From Bacilli bacterium (lineage in GTDB: Bacteria > Bacillota_I > Bacilli_A > RFN20 > CAG-826): a DNA stretch of 8,657 nucleotides. Each line of letters opens with the position of its first letter. Positions within the stretch are counted from its first letter, which is position 1. Positions 1 to 5,752 of the stretch are shown piece by piece. The notes under the pieces were generated by a model. The model ran no database searches and was not told the DNA's origin. It worked only from the letters and a program-made list of their open reading frames with translations. Where the stretch lies: the NCBI GenBank assembly GCA_016302705.1, contig JAEDNC010000036.1, forward strand, positions 1 to 8,657, in the 5' to 3' direction. The position numbers were made by a program, and so were the translations under genes.

Positions 1-2
1 AT

Positions 3-209
3 AAAGAAATGCCAATCCTTCTTATTGCTGGTGACGCTGATCCATGTACTGGGCTCGAAAAAGGAAGAAAAGCGTCATTAGATAATCTTCATAAGGCTGG
101 ATTTAGTGATGTCTCTGTTATCACTTTAGAACATATGAGACACGAAATCCTTAACGAAGATAACAAACAAAAAGTATACGAAGATATCCTAGAATTCTTC
201 GATAAATAA
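3..209 (+). CDS. C-terminal part of a serine alpha/beta hydrolase (lysophospholipase / S33-like), 5' end outside window
   Basis: The reading frame is open from the left edge (codons for Lys-Glu precede the first Met), so this is the last ~68 codons of a longer gene, not a small gene starting at the ATG at 9. Two catalytic-triad landmarks of the alpha/beta hydrolase fold are visible. The strand-7 acid is in the motif LLIAGDADP, and the catalytic His is in MRHEILNE, which is typical of lysophospholipase or monoacylglycerol-lipase-like enzymes (the Hydrolase_4 / S33 group). The nucleophile Ser lies upstream, outside the window. The family cleaves ester or sometimes peptide bonds in the cytoplasm; the substrate cannot be told from this part. 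The gene ends in TAA and is followed 21 bases later by a strong terminator, so it is the last gene of its transcript. Family assignment is fairly sure, substrate unknown. Confidence 0.8.
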   Translation, partial: KEMPILLIAGDADPCTGLEKGRKASLDNLHKAGFSDVSVITLEHMRHEILNEDNKQKVYEDILEFFDK

Positions 210-230
210 TTATCCTTCTATTCGTAAACT

Positions 231-262
231 GCCGAGAGATTTTCTCGGCTTTTTATTTTTTT
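231..262 (+). terminator. Rho-independent terminator of the hydrolase gene
   Basis: A 7-bp perfect stem GCCGAGA / TCTCGGC (231-237 and 243-249) with a 5-base loop is followed directly by a T-rich tract (TTTTTATTTTTTTA). It sits 21 bases after the hydrolase stop codon. Confidence 0.92.
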
Positions 263-265
263 ATT

Positions 266-292
266 TATTGCTTTTGATATTTAAAAGCAATA
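266..292. repeat. 10-bp perfect hairpin without a T-tract
   Basis: The arms TATTGCTTTT (266-275) and AAAAGCAATA (283-292) pair perfectly around the 7-base loop GATATTT. It lies just after the T-tract of the hydrolase terminator. Neither strand has a T-run after the stem, so it is not an ordinary terminator. It could be an RNA 3'-end stabiliser, a protein-binding dyad or chance in AT-rich DNA. From here to 400 I see nothing else convincing. Confidence 0.45.
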
Positions 293-400
293 TAGCATCC
301 TCTTATGGAAAATGGAAAGAAGCAACTTAGTAAATAAGAAAAAAGAAGAGAAATCTTTAGAGCGGTTAATTCTAATTCCTAAACTTAATCCAAAAACCAA

Positions 401-641
401 TCATTCTATCCACTGGATTTCAGCATCAATATCATCAATATTATCTGTTATTTTGAATTTCGCATTCAATCGTCGATAAACATTATAAAGCACAAATAAT
501 ATTCCGGTAACGATAAAGCATAAGCGTATTACATTGTCTTTGCACCACTATCAATCTAGTTAACATAGATGTATTTATTGATACCTTAGAGTGAAACAAA
601 TTCTTAGTTAAAGCAATTGTTATGCTAGTTAACTTTATCAT
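401..641 (-). pseudogene. Probable frameshifted small membrane-protein gene
   Basis: On the minus strand an ATG at 641 has a fair Shine-Dalgarno (AGAGGA, 647-652, 5-base spacer) and opens a 52-codon frame to a TAA at 483-485. Around 542 a second frame takes over that is free of stops from 547 down to a TGA at 401-403. It encodes a hydrophobic helix (FIVTGILFVLYNVY) followed by a charged tail (RRLNAKFKITD...DAEIQWIE). Removing one base (the C at minus-strand position 542) joins the two into a single protein of ~79 residues with one membrane helix. After the TGA the same frame stays open to a TAA at 281-283, so an older gene may have been longer. I recognise no family. The alternative is chance openness of AT-rich DNA; the ribosome binding site plus protein-like composition makes decay more likely. 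A sequencing error at 542 is also possible. Confidence 0.42.
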
Positions 642-697
642 CGAATTCCTCTATCAAAGATTTTTCGTGTTTATAGATAACTTAGACACACGACAAC

Positions 698-729
698 AAA
701 AAACTCGCCGCAATTAGCGAACGAGTTTT
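698..729 (-). terminator. Terminator of the lipoprotein gene
   Basis: The arms AAAACTCG (700-707) and CGAGTTTT (722-729) pair around a 14-base loop that can itself form a short CGC/GCG inner stem. Read on the minus strand the stem runs into TTTTTTGTTGT. It lies 21 bases beyond the lipoprotein stop codon. Confidence 0.85.
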
Positions 730-750
730 CTATGAATCAATGCATTTTAA

Positions 751-1407
751 TTACATTTCTTCGTAATTTCGAAATGCTACTTCGATGATTGAACAATGTG
801 TTGTATAGCCTTCAAATTTATAAATATAACTTGTGAATTCGATTATGAGTGAGAAGTTTTCTGGATCGTCTTCGTTATAATCAATCCACATGGAGTGACC
901 ATAATCATTTACTCCATCTTTATCGTTATCCAGTAATTCGACAATGCCTTTTGTAACATATGCAACATCAAAACTGAAAATAGTGCCATCATCTGTAAAC
1001 ATCGAATTGATAGCAGAAACGATTGTGTTATTTAAAACAATATCACGAATTGGGTTGCCATCTTGACCAGCACCAGCTAATTCTTCATCTGTAATTTCAG
1101 TAAAGTATTCAGTTACAAAAGCGAACGAATCATTTGTGTCAGGCATCAAATAATACTTGTCTGTGTCTAAATTGGTTGATTCATGGTTGAAGAAGTAAGC
1201 ATTTTTGAAAATATCGTCTGTGGTTTCTCCTCTAGATGCTTCCATTTCATATGGATTGCCTTTTGGGTCTGTAAAATTATCGAGATAAAATTTCTCCATA
1301 TAGACAGCGATAGCGGTTTCTGTTTTGCTCTTTGCTGCTGGTTTATTACAGGCAACTAATCCTACCAACGAAGCAAGTGCTACAGTAATTAAACTACTCT
1401 TTTTCAT
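751..1407 (-). CDS. Putative lipoprotein with a DxDxDG calcium-type loop, function unknown
   Basis: This encodes 218 residues. The N-terminus is a lipoprotein signal: MKKSS, a hydrophobic stretch, then lipobox LVAC with the lipidated Cys at 20, so the mature protein is expected on the outer face of the membrane. The mature part is acidic and rich in Tyr, Phe and Asp. At 160-168 it carries DNDKDGVND, a DxDxDG loop with a further Asp four residues on, like EF-hand, dockerin or thrombospondin-3 calcium loops. Only one such loop is seen, so it is not a dockerin (two repeats). I recognise no family. The start is supported by AAGGAG 8 bases upstream. A weak promoter may exist (minus-strand TTGCAT at 1470-1475, 17-base spacer, TAAACT at 1447-1452), but its -35 lies in the preceding terminator arm. 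It is a single-gene unit between two minus-strand terminators, with no functional hint from neighbours. Confidence 0.85.
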   Translation of the reverse strand: MKKSSLITVALASLVGLVACNKPAAKSKTETAIAVYMEKFYLDNFTDPKGNPYEMEASRGETTDDIFKNAYFFNHESTNLDTDKYYLMPDTNDSFAFVTEYFTEITDEELAGAGQDGNPIRDIVLNNTIVSAINSMFTDDGTIFSFDVAYVTKGIVELLDNDKDGVNDYGHSMWIDYNEDDPENFSLIIEFTSYIYKFEGYTTHCSIIEVAFRNYEEM

Positions 1408-1460
1408 GTTAAATTCTCCTTTCTGAAAATTTGTATGTTTGCATTGAGTTTAGATATTTT

Positions 1461-1496
1461 TATAAAAAAATGCAACACTTTTTTGATAGCGTTGCA
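1461..1496 (-). terminator. Terminator of the ECF S-component gene
   Basis: Plus-strand arms TGCAACACT (1471-1479) and AGCGTTGCA (1488-1496) form a 9-bp stem, with one G-U pair in the minus-strand RNA, around an 8-base loop. The minus-strand transcript then runs into seven T (1464-1470). It starts 11 bases after the stop codon of the upstream gene. Confidence 0.88.
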
Positions 1497-1506
1497 ACTC
1501 TTTAGA

Positions 1507-2100
1507 TTATAAATCTTTCTTATTGATGCCCGCGTGCTCGAGAATTTTGTATAGGCTTGGTGCAAGAATTACTGTGGAGATAACTTCTAATATGAAGTTG
1601 ATTCCAATCATTCCCACAAATAAAGCGGCGGCAATATTAGGCATCGTCTCACTAATCATTGATTGAAGTAGAGGCATGAAGAAGATAAGCGCGAATATTG
1701 AGAATAACGCAGTGTTAATAACTGGGACTAAGATAGAGGCTAAGATTACACCATATATCTTCTTTTCGCCTTTGAATAGTTTTACTACTAATCCAGCTGC
1801 AACTCCTGCTACTGTAGTTTTTAATATACAGGCTAAGATTGTTCCAACTGGTGAAATAGAGAAGAAGATCTGCATTGTGCTTGGGGAGATGATAACCATC
1901 AATCCACAGACAAGTCCGAGGAATCCTCCTACTACTGGGCCATAAAGCACAGCACCAATAACAATTGGGATTAAACTTAAGTTAATATTTGCAAATCCAG
2001 GGTTTATATAATTTCCAATAACTTGAAACAAGATTTCAATTCCAACAAGTATTCCTGTTGTTGCAATCATCTTGGTATTAAAGTAATGTTTCTTTTTCAT
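1507..2100 (-). CDS. ECF transporter S component (substrate-binding membrane subunit), substrate unknown
   Basis: A 197-residue, very hydrophobic protein with about six membrane helices (roughly 11-30, 40-58, 58-75, 88-108, 115-141, 157-183). Length, topology and the glycine-rich helix pattern GPVVGGFLGLVCGL with a following ISPS turn (54-74) match the S components of energy-coupling factor vitamin importers (ECF_trnsprt-type). Such subunits capture a vitamin or related molecule and dock on a shared EcfA/A'/T module. No EcfA or EcfT gene is in the window, which fits a group II system whose energising module is encoded elsewhere. The substrate cannot be read from sequence and no riboswitch is visible upstream. 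Start choice is awkward: no Shine-Dalgarno precedes the ATG at 2100, but a perfect TATAAT ends 10 bases before it, suggesting a nearly leaderless mRNA. The inner Met11 has no better site. Transcribed away from ldhA. Confidence 0.82.
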   Translation of the reverse strand: MKKKHYFNTKMIATTGILVGIEILFQVIGNYINPGFANINLSLIPIVIGAVLYGPVVGGFLGLVCGLMVIISPSTMQIFFSISPVGTILACILKTTVAGVAAGLVVKLFKGEKKIYGVILASILVPVINTALFSIFALIFFMPLLQSMISETMPNIAAALFVGMIGINFILEVISTVILAPSLYKILEHAGINKKDL

Positions 2101-2110
2101 AGTGATATTT

Positions 2111-2116
2111 ATTATA
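2111..2116 (-). promoter_or_regulatory. Candidate -10 box (TATAAT) of the ECF S-component gene, near-leaderless
   Basis: The minus strand reads TATAAT at 2116-2111, then 10 bases, then the ATG. Transcription would start about 2 to 5 bases before the start codon. The -35 is poor (TTTTAA at 17 bases), so the call rests on the -10 and on the missing Shine-Dalgarno. Confidence 0.5.
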
Positions 2117-2207
2117 TATACCCTTTTAAACTTTTAAAAAAGATAAAGCATATTTAATAAAAATTTTTTTCTTTTTTGATAAAGTAATATATGAGGAGGA
2201 GATTATG

Positions 2208-3242
2208 ATGGTTAAAATTGCATTCTTTGATACTAAACAATATGACATACCAGCATTTGAAGAATACGGAAAGGAAAGAGGGATAAAATTTAAATTCTTA
2301 GAACCTCGCCTTAATAGCGATACTGCTCATCTTGCTAAAGGATATGATGGGGTATGCGTATTCGTAAACGATATTGTTAATAAAGAAGTAATAGATATCT
2401 TATATTCTTACAATATTAAATTTATTGTTTTAAGATGCGCTGGATTTAATAACGTGGATGTTAAAGCAGCATTTGGAAAGATTCATATTTATCGTGTTCC
2501 AGCTTATTCACCTTACGCGGTTGCAGAACATGCGATGGCCTTATTACAAACTTCTAATAGAAGAATCCATAAAGCGTATATCAGAACTAGAGACTATAAT
2601 TTCTCGTTAAACGAACTCACTGGAGTGGATTTACACAATAAGACTATTGGAGTTGTTGGAACTGGCAAAATCGGTAAAATATTTATCAATATTTGTAAAG
2701 GGTATGGAATGAATGTTGTTGCTTATGATAAATATCCAGATCCAAATCTTGATGTCAAATATGTTTCTTTAGATGAATTATTTAGTAAGAGTGATTTCAT
2801 ATCACTCCATTGCCCACTTACAGACGAAAACTTCCATATGATTAATAAAGACTCTATTGACCATATGAAGAAGGGAGTAGGAATCATAAACACATCAAGA
2901 GGAGGCCTAATTGATGGAAAAGCTCTATTAGAAGGAATTAAAGAAAGAAAAGTTGGATTTGCCTGCTTAGATGTCTACGAAGAAGAAGGAGATATCTTCT
3001 ATGAAGACAAATCAGGGCATATTCTAGATGATGATACTTTAAGAAGTTTAATATCTATGCCAAATGTTATTATTACTTCTCACCAAGCATTCTTAACAAA
3101 AGAAGCACTTAATAACATCGCAGACACCACTACTCAAAATATCGTTAACTTCTACGATAAGAAAGTTTGTGAGAACGAAGTCTGTTATCGCTGTTCTAAT
3201 ATTGAGAACTGTAAAAAGAAAAGAAACATTAAATGTTTCTAA
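2208..3242 (+). CDS. ldhA: D-lactate dehydrogenase (fermentative, NAD-dependent) with an extra Cys-rich C-terminal tail
   Basis: Reduces pyruvate to D-lactate with NADH in the cytoplasm, recycling NAD+ in fermentation. In 344-residue numbering it shows the D-2-hydroxyacid dehydrogenase layout. The N-terminal region has TKQYD and RCAGFNNVD as in E. coli LdhA, followed by RVPAYSPYAVAEHA. The Rossmann motif GTGKIG is at 151-156, and catalytic Arg231 (TSRGG), Glu260 (DVYEEE) and His292 (SHQAF) are all present. RTRDYNFSL and FYEDKS also favour LdhA over VanH or other 2-hydroxyacid enzymes. E. coli LdhA ends near CPNELV; here the matching CENEV is followed by ~19 more residues with Cys at 326, 329, 335 and 343 (plus 321 just before), an unusual addition. 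Start: AGGAGG at 2194-2199 lies 8 bases from this ATG and 5 from the ATG at 2205, so either may be used. I see no Rex-like site upstream. A single-gene unit. Confidence 0.93.
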   Translation: MVKIAFFDTKQYDIPAFEEYGKERGIKFKFLEPRLNSDTAHLAKGYDGVCVFVNDIVNKEVIDILYSYNIKFIVLRCAGFNNVDVKAAFGKIHIYRVPAYSPYAVAEHAMALLQTSNRRIHKAYIRTRDYNFSLNELTGVDLHNKTIGVVGTGKIGKIFINICKGYGMNVVAYDKYPDPNLDVKYVSLDELFSKSDFISLHCPLTDENFHMINKDSIDHMKKGVGIINTSRGGLIDGKALLEGIKERKVGFACLDVYEEEGDIFYEDKSGHILDDDTLRSLISMPNVIITSHQAFLTKEALNNIADTTTQNIVNFYDKKVCENEVCYRCSNIENCKKKRNIKCF

Positions 3243-3269
3243 AGGTCTAGGCAACTAGACTTTTTCTTT
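3241..3269 (+). terminator. Terminator of ldhA, overlapping its stop codon
   Basis: The arms AAAGGTCTAG (3241-3250) and CTAGACTTTT (3255-3264) pair over 10 bp (one G-U) around a GCAA tetraloop and lead into a T-rich run. The last two bases of the ldhA TAA form the base of the stem. Confidence 0.88.
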
Positions 3270-3295
3270 ACATTCAAAATTAAGTTGCATACAAT
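3267..3295 (+). promoter_or_regulatory. SigA-type promoter of the gpx-ohrR-CDF operon
   Basis: TTTACA (3267-3272, 5/6 to consensus), a 17-base spacer, and TACAAT (3290-3295, 5/6 to consensus). It directly follows the ldhA terminator and leaves a leader of ~17 bases before the gpx ATG, with AAGGAG at 3303-3308. Confidence 0.78.
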
Positions 3296-3304
3296 TTAAT
3301 TAAA
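3278..3304 (+). promoter_or_regulatory. Candidate operator for the OhrR-type repressor
   Basis: Two overlapping symmetric elements cover the -10. First, TACAATT-T-AATTAAA (3290-3304) has a perfect left half and a 5/7 right half of the Bacillus subtilis OhrR operator, recalled as TACAATT-N-AATTGTA. Second, a larger dyad has arms AATTAAGTTG (3278-3287) and CAATTTAATT (3292-3301), one mismatch, and the 4-base centre CATA. A repressor bound here would block the operon promoter. The likely ligand is the MarR/OhrR protein encoded by the second gene. The match is seen; the binding is inferred. Confidence 0.6.
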
Positions 3305-3318
3305 GGAGAAGATTTTTT

Positions 3319-3795
3319 ATGTCAGTTTACGAATTTAGTGTCAAAGACCAAAAAGGTAATCAAGTATCTCTAGAAAACTATCGAGGGAAAGTTTTATTAA
3401 TTGTTAACACCGCGACAGGATGCGGACATACTCCCCAATATAAAGGTTTAGAAGAATTATATGAAAAATATAAAGAACAAGGTTTAGAGATTCTTGATTT
3501 TCCATGTAACCAATTTTTCCATCAAGCCCCAGGGAGCGATGAAGAAATTAATCAATTCTGTTCATTGAGATACAATACCCAATTCCCAAGATTTAAAAAG
3601 GTTGAAGTTATCGGAGATAAAGCAGAACCATTATTCATTTATTTATCATCTCAAAACGAAGATCATAAATATAAGAGAGTTAAATGGAACTTCACCAAAT
3701 TCTTAGTGGATCGTGAAGGCAATGTTATCGCTAGATTTGAACCAAAAGACAAACCAGAAAAATTTGAACAAGAAATTGTTGACGCGCTTAAATAA
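3319..3795 (+). CDS. gpx: Glutathione peroxidase-family thiol peroxidase
   Basis: Reduces hydrogen peroxide and organic or lipid hydroperoxides in the cytoplasm. The 158-residue protein is full length for bacterial GPx. The catalytic set is present: peroxidatic Cys35 in NTATGCGHTPQYKG, Gln69 in CNQFFHQAPGS, and Trp123-Asn124 in KWNFTKFLVD. It is a Cys, not a selenocysteine, enzyme. Cys81 (NQFCSLRYNTQFP) is where thioredoxin-dependent GPx proteins carry the resolving Cys, so electrons probably come from thioredoxin rather than glutathione (family knowledge, not shown here). Gly34 and His37 around the active Cys differ from the common K-C-G-F form. The start is supported by AAGGAG 10 bases upstream. 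First gene of a three-gene operon; the repressor gene starts 2 bases after its stop. Likely derepressed by peroxide through the operator over its promoter. Confidence 0.95.
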   Translation: MSVYEFSVKDQKGNQVSLENYRGKVLLIVNTATGCGHTPQYKGLEELYEKYKEQGLEILDFPCNQFFHQAPGSDEEINQFCSLRYNTQFPRFKKVEVIGDKAEPLFIYLSSQNEDHKYKRVKWNFTKFLVDREGNVIARFEPKDKPEKFEQEIVDALK

Positions 3796-3797
3796 AA

Positions 3798-4241
3798 ATG
3801 GATAAATACGGGGACAAAGTCTTAAAACTCTCTAATCAGATTTGCTTTCCTTTATATGCTTCTGGAAAAGAAATTGTTAGAAAGTATCAACCATACTTAG
3901 AGAAATTAGACTTAACATATACTCAATATATTGTCTTAATGGTTTTATGGGAAAAAGATCACCTAAGCGTAAAAGAGATAGGCGCTAAGCTATATCTTGA
4001 TAGCGGTACTCTTACTCCTCTTATAAATAAACTCATCACAAAAGGATTTATTCAAAAAGAAAAATCTCTAGATGATGAAAGAGAACTTATAATATCTTTA
4101 ACTAGCGATGGAATTAAGCTAAAAGAGAAAGCAAAAGAAATCCCACCACTAATTGCAAAAAAAGTAAAATTAACTCAAAAAGAAGCAAAAACCTTATATA
4201 CGCTTCTATATAAACTTTTGGATGGTTTTGAAAATGAATAG
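3798..4241 (+). CDS. ohrR: OhrR-type MarR-family peroxide-sensing repressor (single-Cys class)
   Basis: A 147-residue winged-helix MarR regulator close in pattern to Bacillus subtilis OhrR. NQICFPLYAS places the sensing Cys at 16, Tyr30 and Tyr41 occupy the places of the tyrosines that hydrogen-bond that Cys, and LYLDSGTLTPLINKL (~66-80) is the recognition-helix region, followed by the wing DDERELIISLTSDG. Cys16 is the only Cys, so it belongs to the one-Cys class that responds through sulfenate formation and a mixed disulfide or over-oxidation, not an intersubunit disulfide. Organic hydroperoxides are the usual signal. The ATG lies 2 bases after the gpx TAA with no clear Shine-Dalgarno, so translation is probably coupled to gpx. 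OhrR usually pairs with ohr; here its partner is gpx. Expected to repress its own operon. Ends in TAG, overlapping the next gene by 8 bases. Confidence 0.88.
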   Translation: MDKYGDKVLKLSNQICFPLYASGKEIVRKYQPYLEKLDLTYTQYIVLMVLWEKDHLSVKEIGAKLYLDSGTLTPLINKLITKGFIQKEKSLDDERELIISLTSDGIKLKEKAKEIPPLIAKKVKLTQKEAKTLYTLLYKLLDGFENE

Positions 4242-5337
4242 AGAAAAGAAAATTATTCATACTAGTGTTGTTGGAATTATCGGAAATGTCCTTTTAGTAA
4301 CTGGCAAAGCTATTATCGGGTTAATTGCTGGGTCTATTTCTATTATTTTAGATGCGATTAATAACTTAACCGATACTTTAAGTAGCATTGTTACTATTAT
4401 CGGCACTAAGTTATCCGCCAAAAAGCCAGATAAGAAACACCCATATGGACATGGAAGAGTTGAATACCTCACCTCTTTAGCGGTTTCTATCATTATTCTT
4501 GTTACGGGTGGAAGCGCTATATATCAATCTATTAATTCCTTAATTAAAGGAGATACTGCTGAATATTCAGATATTTCCTTTATCATCATCTCTTTAGCAA
4601 TCTTAGTAAAAGTCGGATTAGGTTTATATTTTAGAAAAGTTGCAAAAAAAGTTAATAGTGACGCGCTTAAAGGAAGCGGAACTGACGCCTTATTTGATTC
4701 ACTACTATCACTTGCAACTTTAATTGGTGCTTTAGTTGCTAGATTTACTGGAGTGTTCATCGAAGGATATCTAGGCATCCTTATTGGTTTATTCATTATT
4801 AAAACAGGTGTCGAAATCTTAAAAGATGCAGTTAGTTCAATTATTGGAGAAAGAGCGAGTAATGAATTCGCCATTGCGATTAAGCAAACCGTTAATTCTT
4901 TTCCAGAAGTAATTGGTTCTTATGATTTAATCCTTAATAACTATGGACATAACCGTTCCATCGGATCAATTCATATTGAAGTAGATGATTCTTTAACCGC
5001 AAAAGAGATTCATCCTCTAACTAGAAAAATAGCTCAAGAAGTTTATCTTAAATTTGGAGTTATTCTCACAATAGGAATATATGCTTCTAACACTAGTAAT
5101 CCTGAGATTAGAGAAATTAGGAAAGATGTATATAAATTAATGGATGTTTATTCAAACATTAAACAAATACATGGCTTCTATGTTGATGAACAGTTAAAAA
5201 CAATTAGCTTTGATATTCTTATCAGCTTTGATGAAGAAAAACCTGACGAATTAAGAAAACAAATTATTAGTGATATGAAAAACAAACATCCTAATTATGA
5301 ATATTATGTCGTTATAGATAACGACTTCTCAGAATAA
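4234..5337 (+). CDS. Cation diffusion facilitator metal exporter, probably Mn/Fe type, with two C-terminal domains
   Basis: A proton-coupled exporter of divalent metal at the membrane. In 367-residue numbering there are six helices in the first ~200 residues. Helix 2 carries DAINNLTD (Asp40, Asn43, Asn44, Asp47), the next loop carries HPYGHGRVEY (69-78), and helix 5 carries GTDALFDS (Asp151, Asp155). The transport site is Asn/Asp rather than the His/Asp of zinc members, which favours Mn2+ or Fe2+ (family knowledge). After the membrane part come two ferredoxin-like dimerisation regions, ~222-288 (SYDLILNNYGHNRSIGSIHIE) and ~303-365 (GFYVDEQLKTISFDI), while most CDF proteins have one. Start: GGATGG at 4220-4225 is 8 bases before this ATG, while the in-frame ATG at 4222 has no site, so I use 4234. 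Overlaps ohrR by 8 bases, so it is co-transcribed and probably coupled. Export of redox-active metal fits a peroxide-responsive operon. Confidence 0.88.
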   Translation: MNREKKIIHTSVVGIIGNVLLVTGKAIIGLIAGSISIILDAINNLTDTLSSIVTIIGTKLSAKKPDKKHPYGHGRVEYLTSLAVSIIILVTGGSAIYQSINSLIKGDTAEYSDISFIIISLAILVKVGLGLYFRKVAKKVNSDALKGSGTDALFDSLLSLATLIGALVARFTGVFIEGYLGILIGLFIIKTGVEILKDAVSSIIGERASNEFAIAIKQTVNSFPEVIGSYDLILNNYGHNRSIGSIHIEVDDSLTAKEIHPLTRKIAQEVYLKFGVILTIGIYASNTSNPEIREIRKDVYKLMDVYSNIKQIHGFYVDEQLKTISFDILISFDEEKPDELRKQIISDMKNKHPNYEYYVVIDNDFSE

Positions 5338-5379
5338 CAAAAAAGAGAACACCGTCGCGTGTTCTCTTATTTTGTTATT
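5333..5379. terminator. Bidirectional terminator between the CDF gene and the convergent membrane-protein gene
   Basis: The core arms AAGAGAACAC (5343-5352) and GTGTTCTCTT (5359-5368) are perfect. They extend through AATAACAA (5333-5340) and TTGTTATT (5372-5379) with a small bulge. A/T runs lie on both sides, so it can stop both convergent transcripts. The CDF TAA is inside the outer arm. Confidence 0.9.
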
Positions 5380-5387
5380 CCTCAGTA

Positions 5388-5723
5388 TTATTTGACTTCA
5401 GTCGCTTCAGCATCGACAACGTTGTTGTCTTTTGCTAAACGGGCTGCTCTTCTTTGAGCTTTTTCATAATCTCTATCGCTAGATTTCGCGTTGATTAATA
5501 AAATAACAACGCTAACGACAACTACGACTGCGATAATGATAAAACCTTGATATAAGAATCCTAACGAACCAAGTGATTCATTTGCCTTATATAATGCATC
5601 TTTAAATGTTAAAAATTCGACAACAACTCCAAGGACAACATATGTTAGTCCCCATAAACCTAATAAGGTCAAAATGGAATATGCGACGATTTCAAAAATA
5701 GAAAGGGATAATTTTTTATTCAT
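5388..5723 (-). CDS. Small two-helix membrane protein of unknown function
   Basis: This encodes 111 residues with two membrane helices (about 9-37 and 57-78, the second a run of Ile/Val). A ~20-residue linker (LTFKDALYKANESLGSLGFL) separates them, and a strongly charged C-terminal tail (79-111, SSDRDYEKAQRRAARLAKD... ending VDAEATEVK) is probably cytoplasmic. I recognise no family. The ribosome binding site is weak (TAGG ending 7 bases before the ATG). It starts 29 bases after the stop of the 281-residue gene with no terminator between, so the two are most likely one transcript, ending at the shared two-way terminator. Working with the upstream soluble protein, for instance as its membrane anchor, is only an inference from position. 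Confidence 0.82.
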   Translation of the reverse strand: MNKKLSLSIFEIVAYSILTLLGLWGLTYVVLGVVVEFLTFKDALYKANESLGSLGFLYQGFIIIAVVVVVSVVILLINAKSSDRDYEKAQRRAARLAKDNNVVDAEATEVK

Positions 5724-5752
5724 AATAATACCTACTGTTTTAATTTAACAAA

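Noticed and set aside
312..479. A 55-codon plus-strand frame (MERSNLVNKKKEEKS...) in the left intergenic stretch
   Set aside because: No ribosome binding site, and its second half (ISASISSILSV) is the antisense of the more protein-like minus-strand frame DNIDDIDAEI.
542..548. Programmed +1 frameshift in the small membrane-protein gene
   Set aside because: No slippery heptamer, no rare-codon or stop at the shift point and no stimulatory structure seen; a mutation or read error is simpler.
1676..1945. Long plus-strand frame opposite the ECF S-component gene
   Set aside because: It is antisense to a clear membrane-protein gene, has low-complexity Thr/Pro/Ile composition and no start signal.
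2101..2204. Rex-type redox operator or riboswitch between the ECF gene and ldhA
   Set aside because: No TTGTGA...TCACAA-like dyad and no stable structured leader. Only A/T tracts and a loose direct repeat GATAAAG (2142-2148, 2178-2184) are present.
2191..2208. A five-codon leader peptide (MRRRL) whose TGA overlaps the ldhA start codons
   Set aside because: Its codons are the Shine-Dalgarno of ldhA itself and no ribosome binding site precedes it, so it is most likely a by-product.
4257..4874. Two minus-strand frames opposite the CDF gene
   Set aside because: They are mirror frames of a well-recognised transporter, without ribosome binding sites or known motifs.
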